Origin: Glomus cerebriforme
Lineage: Eukaryota > Glomeromycota > Glomeromycetes > Glomerales > Glomeraceae
DNA length: 21,876 bases
NCBI GenBank assembly: GCA_003550305.1
Contig: QKYT01000539.1
Span: 35,605 to 57,480, forward strand
Direction of reading: 5' to 3'
The notes below the pieces were generated by a model that worked only from the letters and a program-made list of their open reading frames with translations, searched no databases and had not been told where the DNA came from. Positions 1-7,927 of the stretch are shown in pieces. The number at the start of each line of letters is the position of its first letter. Within the stretch, counting starts at the first letter, position 1. The position numbers were made by a program, and so were the translations under genes.

Positions 1-48
1 CGAGCTCGAGCCGGTCTCTGGCTCGGCTCGAGCCAGCTCGTGCGGAGC
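1..48. repeat. GC-rich GGCTCGAGCC-type repeat at window edge
   Basis: This short stretch is built from overlapping copies of GCTCGAGC / GGCTCG words, several of them palindromic, and holds about seven CpG sites. The DNA that follows is strongly AT-rich with few CpGs. It is probably the end of a simple or tandem repeat, or of a transposon terminus, continuing to the left of the window. No coding potential is seen. Positions 49-313 are AT-rich DNA in which I see no gene. Confidence 0.55.
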
Positions 49-317
49 TTTAATTATACTTTAATTTATTATCAAAAAAAAGTCATACAAATTTAATCAG
101 ATATTGTAACTGATTTATTTATTTTAGAAAAAATAAGATGGAAATATCAGTTCATCAGAGAATTTGTTTAACAGTAAGTTTAACTACTTGTTAAACATTA
201 ATAATAATAATCTAGAAGAAAAAAAAGATTATCCTATGATCATTTAGATAAATGAATTACTGAATTACTAGGCTGATTTCAGAACGTTCATTTACATTTA
301 TTTAGAAATACTGTATA

Positions 318-431
318 TGTTATACGTCAAATTAGAATAGGTGTAAGTTTCAAATTGAGTTATGTCAAATTGAAATTTGAGTCTGATGTGCGTCAAACTA
401 ATTTATCATTTGTGTGTCAAATTGAAATTTA
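318..431 (+). repeat. Left TIR of Ginger-like element (114 bp)
   Basis: It aligns to the reverse complement of 3886-3999 without gaps at 105 of 114 positions by eye, and all nine differences are transitions. It also contains a direct sub-repeat: a 27-bp unit at 363-389 recurs at 415-441 with one difference, the second copy running past the TIR boundary. Confidence 0.85.
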
Positions 432-566
432 AGTCTGATGTAATATCAGATTAATTGCATCAGATTGAAATCATAAACTAGTAGCTTATTTGGATTAGTA
501 ATAAATAAGAAATTAGTATTTAATAATCAAATATCTTCTACTTATTTTATTATTATTTTCATTCTA

Positions 567-1868
567 CAGATGGTGACCAAAATGATCTGGCCAGTTTTGT
601 TTACTAAAATCAAGTAGAATATTATACGTTATTATTATATAAACAACACGTGATTTTGTATTTATAATTATGATAACCATATTCCTATCTTTAATTTTTC
701 TAGAACATTCTAGAAATAATGAAATAATGAAGCCACTTATTCCTAAAACTCATATTACTATAGTTTATAGCTATAATTGTGGACATTCAAGTCACACAAT
801 TGCTAAACAGTTGGGGTGTAGGAAAACAACTGTTAATGATATACTTAAACGTTTTCAAAAAACACATTCTTTAATTCCAAAAAACTAATTGGCTATTCTC
901 CACTTTTAAATTTACCAGCCCAGCAGGAGCTTAAAGCCTTTATTAAAGAAAATGATAAAAACTGCTAACTTTGTTCAAAAAAATTTGCAACAGTGTGGAC
1001 AGCTTGTACCAATAAACCCATTTCTGCTCATACTATATGCTGTAATCTTAAGAAAGTTGAAGTTACTGCACATTTACCTCGCAAAAAACCTGCAATGACA
1101 GAAGCATACTGCAAATTTTGTCTTGAATGGGCTTATGCACATGAAAATTGGATGCAAAAAAATGGAGAAAAGTATTTTTTTCTGATAAAAGTACATTTAC
1201 ATAGTTTCAACAAGACCATCCTGGAATGGTATGGCATGAACCTGAGGAAAAATTGAATCCTGACTGTATTGCAGTTACAGTAAAACATAATCCAAGCAAA
1301 ATGTTTTGGAGATGTTTCATTTGGAATGGGCTTAGATCAATTGTTCCAATAAAGGATTCAGTTACTGATCAATCTTATACCAAGATTATTAATAAATATG
1401 CTATACCCACTTTGCATAAATATTTTCCAGATGGCAGTGAAATTTTTTAAGAGGACAATGCTCTACTTCACCATTCAAAAGTTGCTAAAACTGCTTGTGA
1501 AAATACTGAAATCATAGCCCAAAGTTTGGATCTGAATCCAATAGAGAATATTTGGACTGAGATAAAAATGATGGTTTGTAGGTGTACTCTACCACGTATC
1601 ATCTAATATTAAGGTTTTTAAAAGATATGTTAAAGATGCATGGAATGACCTTCTACCAGAATATTATAAAAATTTAATTAATAATATGTCATGAAGAATT
1701 GAAGCAGTTATTGAGGCAAATGGGAATAGGATTAGTTATTAAATTTTTTTATAATTTAATAAATTGAATCATAAATAAAATATTTGGTTTAAAATTTTTA
1801 TTTTTATTATATAATATATAATTATTTTTTACTTTAAAAAGTGGCCAAATCATTTTGGTCACTGTCTG
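567..1868 (+). mobile_element. Tc1/mariner element, full length but inactive
   Basis: The left end (567-598) and the reverse complement of the right end (1837-1868) match at 28 of 32 positions, starting CAGA. The element is flanked on both sides by TA (565-566 and 1869-1870), the Tc1/mariner target duplication. Its length of 1302 bp is typical of the superfamily. One transposase gene, in several frames, fills the interior. It has inserted into the non-coding 5' part of the surrounding Ginger-like element and is therefore younger than it. Confidence 0.88.
727..1742 (+). pseudogene. Broken Tc1-type transposase
   Basis: From an ATG at 727 the first frame gives a helix-turn-helix (HTIAKQLGCRKTTVNDIL) typical of Tc1 DNA-binding domains and stops at 886-888. 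The rest is spread over other frames: a block with EKYFF followed by the first catalytic Asp in SDK (1184-1186), then WHEPEEKLNPDCI, the second Asp in EDNA (1454-1456), and DLNPIENIW with the third acidic residue at 1544-1546. The second-to-third spacing is 29 residues, shorter than the usual 34, so a small deletion is likely. The C-terminal segment with an in-frame TGA where Arg is expected ends at TAA 1740-1742. At least three frame changes make it a pseudogene. Confidence 0.82.
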
Positions 1869-1924
1869 TAAAAGCCAAAACTAATAAAATTATAGAATAT
1901 TCATTTATTTCATACTAAAGCTTT

Positions 1925-3797
1925 GATAATTTAATTAAGCAATATATTGATAATTTAGCTTCAAATAAAAAAGAAAAAGCTTTGATTAATCAAAAAAAAC
2001 TGCAAAAAATAAAGAAAATCCTTCTTAATCTTACAGATACTACATTATATACTTTAACTTTTTGTTATTAGATTAAAAATAAATTTAAACTACAAAAAAG
2101 TTTATCAGATTCCTATATTGTTCTTTATATTCGAATTCAAAATAAAAAAAATAATGAAAAAATCATAGTTGAACTTCTTGTATTGGTTATAAAAAATATG
2201 TATAATGAATTTTGTAAAATACATTCTACAGTTACTTAGCATGGAGGCCAAAAAGAAAACTTGAAATCAAATTAGCAGTAAATGGAGTTATTGTCAACAA
2301 AATCTTGTAGAAAAATTCATATTACAATGTAATGTTTGTGCAGCAAGACTTACATGAATCTGGCCATTAGCTGAAATACCAATTATAGTACAAAAATTCA
2401 TATCATGTTTACAGGTAAATTTATTTATTATTGTTAATTTTACTATAATTGTTTATTAAAATAATTTATTTATTTTAAATAGATTGATTTAATTGATATG
2501 ATCTTTAAATAAGACAATGATTTTAAATATATTGCTTATATACGTGACTATTTTATAAGATATTCATGGGCCTGTACCCTTACTTCAAAACGTGCAATAG
2601 AAGTTGCAGCTTTTTTATTTGATATTTTTACTATATTTGAACCACCTTTAATTCTTCAATCAGATAATAGCAAAGAATTTATTTCTTTAGTAATTATTAA
2701 ATTAGTTAATTTATGATCTACAATTCAAATCATTAATGGTAGACCAAGACATCCTATAAGCCAAAGTTTAGTTGAACATGCAAATAGAATTCTTGAAATT
2801 AAATTAGAAAAATGGATGAAAGCTAATAATCGCCAAGATTGGTCATTTAGCTTAAGATTCATAATTTATACAATAAATAATTCAATTTGTAGAACGCATA
2901 ATAAAAAACCATATGAGCTTATATTTGGTAGAACTCCACATGAATATTCAGTTATACTTGATCAATTGTTCAAAAATAATATTTTTTCAGAAGATGAAAT
3001 TCTAAGTGAGTTTGAGGGAAATATCCAAAAATCAGTAAATGACTTGAATAATTTGATCGATAATACTACATTTGAGAGTGATTCTTTATTAGCAAATTTA
3101 AATCAAGAATTAAATTTGAAAAATTCAAATCAAAGATTAAATTTAGAGAATTCAAATCAAGAAACAGTTAGTAGTTTATTTATTTATCTTAATTTTATAA
3201 ACAATTTATCAAGAATTATTAAAAAATATTAATATTATTTAATTTAATTTCTTTTATAGCACTTTATACAACTATTGTAAGATTTAACTAATCAACAACC
3301 AACAGAAGGATATCAAGTTTTACGAGATTTTGCTTGTCAAAATTTAAAGACCTATACAGAAAATAATTGCAAAATCAAAATGTAAATTAGAATATAAAGT
3401 TGGAGAGTATGTAAAGATTCTTATTCCTAAAATTGACCGATTTGGTACAGATTGACCTGTATTTCTATGCAAAATTATAGAAAAGTTAAATTATAATGAT
3501 ACATTCAAATATTGTCTTGGATACAATATTAAATAATTTATATTATGCAGGTGAATTAGATCCATTAGGTATAAAAGAATGTTTAGAGCTAGAGCACATT
3601 CCAACAGATAATATATCTGTTAGAGAAGCTGCATGAAATCAAAGTAGTTCTAATATTAATATACTACAGGAAATATATGCAAGTGTAAAAGCAACTGTAA
3701 TACTAATAAGTATTATTATAAAAAATCTGGTGTTAAATGTGAAAGTAAATGTCATAGTGAAAAATCATGTAATAACAAAAAATTAAAATTAATATAA
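1925..3797 (+). pseudogene. Broken Ginger-type integrase/transposase gene
   Basis: This is a degraded reading frame related to the integrase-domain transposases that gave rise to host genes such as KRBA2. In order it shows an HHCC zinc-binding remnant (HGG near 2240, CNVC near 2335), a likely 68-bp intron (2415-2482) and a DDE core: D in the DLIDM block (about 2486-2497), D in QSDN (2663-2665) and E in SLVEHAN (2774-2776). Then comes a low-complexity Asn/Leu linker, a block with GEYVKI and IPKIDR (about 3400-3440), and a Cys-rich CxC-type tail (3678-3797, Cys at residues 1, 3, 7, 21, 25 and 31 of that stretch). Many stops interrupt it, several explicable as CGA or CAA to T-form codons, together with frameshifts near 2270 and 3380. 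The start codon is not identifiable and may have been separated by the Tc1 insertion. The longest open piece is 2816-3232. Confidence 0.75.
3095..3166 (+). repeat. 27-bp coding tandem repeat in integrase linker
   Basis: Two full 27-bp units (3095-3121 and 3122-3148) and a partial third encode a nine-residue motif of the form N-(L/S)-N-Q-x-L-N-L-(K/E). It lies between the integrase core and the C-terminal block and looks like replication-slippage expansion of a linker. Confidence 0.7.
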
Positions 3798-3885
3798 TAT
3801 ATACTGGATAGATAATAGATAGATTTATAATTTACTTTAATTGTAATTTGCTTTCATCATTTTTTTAAATTTGACGTATAAATCA

Positions 3886-3999
3886 TAAATTTCAATTTGA
3901 CACATAAATGATAAATTAGTTTGACACATATCAGATTCAAATTTCAATTTGATGTAACTCAATTTGAAACTTACGCCTATTCTAATTTGACATACAACA
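3886..3999 (-). repeat. Right TIR of Ginger-like element (114 bp)
   Basis: Inverted copy of 318-431. The outer end reads ...CATACAACA, followed directly by the TATA target duplication at 4000-4003. No gap is needed in the alignment. Confidence 0.85.
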
Positions 4000-4312
4000 T
4001 ATATATTAGATTTCATCTAGATTCATAAAGAATTCTGACAAATAAAAGTATATTTGGAAAACCTTAGATATATATGTGTGTGAATAGATCCATAAACTCA
4101 ATCATAAAAAAAGCCTTCATTACAATAAATAATAATTCATCTTTGTCAAAATTCTTATAGTTAAATTTTAAATGATAATAATAATCTCACAATATTTAAT
4201 TTTTTTGAAAGAACAACAATTGTTTTAAAAAATCAAGGAAATATATATAACAAATTAGATTCAAAAAAAAAAATCTGAATTTTATAATAATTATGAGAAT
4301 TTATTACAAATG

Positions 4313-4480
4313 ACATAAAATTATTTTTAAAATTTATAAAATAATATGAGAATATTTCTGAAAAAAGAAAATTTAAACACAAAAACAATAAAAATTAACA
4401 AAAATTACATTTTAAGAATTAACTTTAATTTTACATAAAATTATTTCTAAACTTTATAAAATAACATGAGAATATTTCTT
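4313..4480 (+). repeat. 48-bp direct repeat, copies 120 bp apart
   Basis: Positions 4313-4360 (ACATAAAATTATTT...GAGAATATTTCT) recur at 4433-4480 with four differences and no gap. The 120-bp offset is exact. The intervening 72 bp are A-rich and not clearly repeated. Confidence 0.75.
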
Positions 4481-4908
4481 AAAATTATATGTCTGATAGT
4501 ATTGATCAACATGTTTTTTAGTGTATATCAACACCTCCAAAACTTTCTGAAAACCAGTTTAGAATAAATTTAAAATTCATTATAATTGGTTTATTAAAAT
4601 TTTTATAAAAACTAATTTCTTAAGTTCTAATTTTTGGAATCTTAAAAAATTAAATCTAAACTAAACCTAAATAAATTTTAATATCCTTAGATTGAAAATC
4701 TATAGTGAAGATAAGTTTAATATAAATACTGATAATAAGACTATTTTAATCATACTTTCTATATATAAAGTATAATATAATATTTTCATAATAAAAAATA
4801 CTTCTGGTCAGCTAGTAAAAAAAATTAGCAGATCATATCTGCTTATACTATAGGAAAGAATTCGTTTATTTCTATAAGTTTTGTGAATATTTGAAAAAAA
4901 TTAATTAG

Positions 4909-5024
4909 TATTTATAAGTAATAACTATTTGATTATAAAAAGTAATTGACTACCTATAAGTAATGACTAACTATTTATAAGAAATAACTAACTGTTTACT
5001 GCAAGAAGTAATAAATAGTAACCA
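4909..5024 (+). repeat. Degenerate TATAAGTAATAACTA tandem repeats
   Basis: Several imperfect copies of a motif close to TATAAGTAATAACTAACT follow each other (about 4912, 4953, 4976 and a diverged one near 5007). Spacing varies from about 23 to 40 bp, so this is a decayed minisatellite rather than a regular array. Confidence 0.5.
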
Positions 5025-5282
5025 AATTTTTTTGCAATATTAAATAGAAAAAATAGAGATTTTGATTTAAAATTAAATATTATTATTGGAGAAATTACAT
5101 GAATGCATAATACAGTAATCCTTTAATTTTTTGAACATTTATTTTAGTAGTTTTAATAATATCTTTTTGAAAGAACAACCCTCATTAGTTATTTTTTTTT
5201 TTGCTTTTTCAAAAAGGATGTCCCGTTCCATAAGTTGCTTGTAAATATTAATATGCCAGTATTCAAATAATAGGATTCTGGT

Positions 5283-5412
5283 TAGTTTAGTTCAGTTTTA
5301 GTTTGGATAAAACTGAAACTAAACTGAATTAATCAGTATCAGTAATTTACCAAAACTTTTAATTTAATTTTAATCAAAACTGATACTAATTGGTAATTTA
5401 CTGATTTACTAA
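5283..5412. repeat. Cluster of imperfect inverted repeats
   Basis: ACTAAACTGAA / TTCAGTTTTAGTTT words face each other at 5285-5325, and AATCAGTA..AATTTACC (about 5330-5351) is matched by GGTAATTTACTGATT (about 5391-5405). The block could fold into stems or be the remains of a MITE; no target duplication was found. Confidence 0.45.
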
Positions 5413-5430
5413 TCCATTTCCATCTGAAAT

Positions 5431-5775
5431 CCTAAGAAAAAAAAGAAAGAAATGTTAGTAAGTTCCTAAAATAAAAAAAAATAAACATCTTCTCTTATAC
5501 TTACCAATTCAAAGATCTAGGCTGAAGTCCAAGTCCAGGAGTGTTCCTAAANAAAAAAAAAAGAAAGAAACATTAGTATATTTCTAAAATAAAAAAAAAA
5601 TAAATACCTTTCTTTCACTTACCAATTCAAAGATCCAGACTGAAGTTCAAGTTCAGGAGTGTTCTTAAAGCTGAATTTCAAATCCAGGAGCGTCTCTAAA
5701 GAAAAAAAAAGAAAAAGGAATGTTAGTATATTCCTAAAATAAAAAAAAATAAACACCTTCCTTCTGCTTACTAAC
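5431..5775 (+). repeat. Tandem repeat, about 115-118 bp unit, three copies
   Basis: Two nearly full units begin at about 5431 and 5546, and a partial third starts near 5696. Each has a purine run (AAGAAAGAAA), TGTTAGTA, TTCCTAAAATAAAAAAAA, CTTACCAATTCAAAGATC and AAGTCCAGGAGTGTTC-type words. A duplicated sub-piece (5669-5700) separates units two and three. The A-run of unit two contains the assembly ambiguity N at 5552. Confidence 0.75.
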
Positions 5776-5890
5776 TAAAGACTCTTTAGTTTAGTTCTAT
5801 TACACCATATATAATCTGGAGCTGTAATCCAATTTTACAAAAAGTAGGATTGGTTTAAACTAGACCAAGTAGAACTAAATAGAACTATTA
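5776..5890. repeat. Imperfect inverted repeat with TAGTTCTA arms
   Basis: TTTAGTTCTATTAC near 5790-5803 is matched in inverse orientation by AGTAGAACTAAATAGAAC near 5868-5885. An ACTAAAGA/TCTTTAGT palindrome sits at the left edge. It could be a small foldback element; boundaries are uncertain. Confidence 0.35.
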
Positions 5891-6220
5891 CTTTTTACTA
5901 TAACTTTAAAATAAGATTTTATAAGTTTGTAGATCTCTATATAAACATATTGCACAGGTTGATCATATGACCGCAATTCCATATACCACATGAAAAATGC
6001 AGTTAAATAAATTGTCAATGCCCTGGTGGGCAAACTTTATTATTTTTTCAGATAAATAGTGAATCAGAAAATGACAGATTGATTAGCGATTGAAATATTA
6101 AAGAGGGAGGATTCTATTAATTTATGGAAATTTTTATTATTCATTAATAAAAAAAAGAAAATTATCTTTTATCGTCATGGCATTTTATCACATCCAATAA
6201 TTTTGGCTGGAATTAAGGTT

Positions 6221-6268
6221 TGGTTAGGGGAATTAGAGTTAGGATTAGGGTTAGGTGATTAGGTTTAG
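6221..6268 (+). repeat. Interstitial telomere-like TTAGGG-variant run
   Basis: The stretch reads as a loose run of TTAGGG-related words (GGTTAGGGG, TTAGAGTTAGGATTAGGGTTAGG, GATTAGG). The copies are imperfect and the run is about 45 bp. It may be an old telomere-derived insertion or a chance G-rich repeat; it is not a telomere. Confidence 0.5.
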
Positions 6269-6599
6269 TATCACATCTCACTTTTCTCCATTTTTATTAA
6301 ATATTCTGGGAACTTAGGATTTTTTTTTGATAGTGAGATCCTATTTGTCATTATTATATATCACGCTAGTGACAAAATTACTATAAAACGCCATTACAAA
6401 ATCCTAAAAAAAATGCATTTTTAAAAGTCTTTATTAAGCTTTAATATAAATATAAAATTGTTCATGCTTAATATATGTAAACCATTATTTTTTTCATTTT
6501 TAGGGCGGTCAGATACTTTTTATCAGGGAATGTATATCATCAATTATTTGGTCAGATTTTTATATAATTATTTTAATTCCATTGTCTTTACAATTATTC

Positions 6600-7325
6600 G
6601 ACATTTCTTCCTTTTCGAAAGTAAGTTTTTACCCATAAAGTAATTGGCAATAAAATAACTTTTTCTTGTAATTTTCTCATTAGAGGTAAAAGTTCAGTAG
6701 GAAACTGATCAACATTAAAGATGATGCATAAATCAACCAAATTAGAGTCCTTGCAAATATTCTCTGCAAGTATTTTAATGTTTTAGAGAAAGATAGCAAA
6801 TTGCAATTTGCAAGTCCTGAGGTTTGCATCTTCAAGATTTCTGTCCAAATATATAACAATCCTCTTTGTTCCTGCTTCATCCCAAAAAATCTCCAACAAA
6901 CTTTTACTTATTTGGATGTTTACATAAATCAGAAGCATTTGCTCAATGTACATAATGCGAAAATTAATAAGAAAACTAGCAAGGCATCAAAATGATGTAT
7001 CACCTTCACGTTCAACATCATTTTCATCATTTAAATTTGAATTCGCATCTAACTTTTTCTTCTATGAAAGTTACAAATAATATGCATAAAGAAAGAGAAA
7101 ATATATAAAAATAATACCAAGTGATTTGTTAGCAAATCAGCATAATCTTTTTCTTCATTTCCTCTTGCTATAAATTCAAACAATATTAGTAGCAACCTCA
7201 ATAATTCTCTTGTGAATTTGTTGAATTGCACAATGGTTCCTGTTATGTACTGCTAAGATTCTGAAAAGAATCGGGTGAGGTTGCTTGACTAGGTGTCATA
7301 ATAGAAGCTGTTATTGGTTCTCCTT
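6600..7325 (-). pseudogene. Unidentified coding remnant, minus strand
   Basis: On the minus strand several frames give protein-like, non-repetitive sequence. From about 7320 there is a Ser/Thr/Pro-rich piece with MTPSQATSPDSFQNL, then a block with ARGNEEKDYADLLTNHL (about 7175-7125). Next comes an acidic segment with NLNDENDVEREGD (about 7040-6995), and a longer block with DEAGTKRIVIYLDRNLEDANL that runs, with one stop, through DQFPTELLPLMRKLQEKV to about 6650. Frames change several times and stops are present, so no intact gene can be drawn. I do not recognise the family. It could be an old gene copy or a transposon fragment; part of the gaps might be introns. Confidence 0.35.
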
Positions 7326-7701
7326 CCCTTAAATAAATTGTTCGTGTACTTTAAATTAGAGCGAAACGAATGACAATTTTTTCACATTAATTGTGAAAAT
7401 TAGAATAAAAACTAAGTAATAAATAGGTTTTAAAAAAAAGAAAAAATATAATAAATAATATTTTCAGTAAAATCAAACGTGTGTTCTGAAATTTTGTTTT
7501 AAGCAAAGTTAAAAGTTTATATTATTTTGCTGATTACATTCTCTGTGTTCATAATTCAACATAAAAAAAAATGTTTTTTTTTTTACGTAGAAACTTTAAA
7601 CTTTGTTCTTTATTCACTTTTCTAATTTTTTTTAAAAAAATCTGAATGTGCATTTTATAGTATTTTGATTTACAGCAGATTATTTACGCAAAGTAATTAT
7701 T
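7326..7701. other. Non-coding AT-rich DNA beside the MULE
   Basis: This is A/T-run-rich sequence with no credible open frame. The last eight bases before the element (7702-7709) are the target duplication. Confidence 0.5.
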
Positions 7702-7709
7702 TTAAACAA

Positions 7710-7878
7710 GGAATTATCTTACCACACTACCCTTGGATGCAGATTATTTTGATCATCAGTCTGAATTTTTCTTTTTGTCATATTTTCCGATCACTATTTT
7801 ATTATACCTATTACACCGATACAATGCGTAAAAAAATTTTTTTTGTTACAAGTATCTTAAATATCTTAAATAAAAATG
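7710..7878 (+). repeat. Left TIR of MULE
   Basis: Inverted copy of 10893-11050. About eight substitutions are seen, all transitions, and in the clear cases this copy has T or A where the right copy has C or G. It also carries extra T-rich bases near 7840-7850. The direct duplication ATCTTAAAT x2 lies near the inner end. Confidence 0.85.
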
Positions 7879-7927
7879 CCTTTAACAAAACATTTATACT
7901 AAATACCATCTCATTTAATTTTAGATG

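Larger units (their letters stand above)
318..3999 (+). mobile_element. Ginger-like DNA transposon, decayed, with nested Tc1 insertion
   Basis: Both ends carry a 114-bp terminal inverted repeat starting TGTT(A/G), and the flanks are the 4-bp duplication TATA (314-317 and 4000-4003). The interior encodes a broken integrase of the retrovirus/Ty3 type (see 1925-3797). TIRs beginning TGTNR, a 4-bp duplication and a retroviral-type integrase in a cut-and-paste element are, as I recall, the hallmarks of the Ginger superfamily. A 1302-bp Tc1 element plus its duplicated TA lies inside, so the original element was about 2.38 kb. It has many stops and frameshifts and cannot be autonomous. Confidence 0.8.
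4004..6599. other. Non-coding, repeat-rich AT DNA
   Basis: No credible coding region is seen on either strand; short open frames such as 6458-6643 lack recognisable motifs. The stretch holds several local repeats listed separately (4313-4480, 4909-5024, 5283-5412, 5431-5775, 5776-5890, 6221-6268) and one ambiguous base, N at 5552. It may include remnants of small non-autonomous elements, but I cannot define ends for any. Confidence 0.6.

Noticed and set aside
363..441. Possible CRISPR-like or regulatory direct repeats
   Set aside because: Only two 27-bp units, inside or overlapping the TIR of a transposon; no spacer array and a eukaryotic context.
2816..3232. LTR retrotransposon assignment for the integrase
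   Set aside because: No LTR, gag, protease or reverse transcriptase is seen between the TIRs, and the ends are inverted rather than direct repeats.
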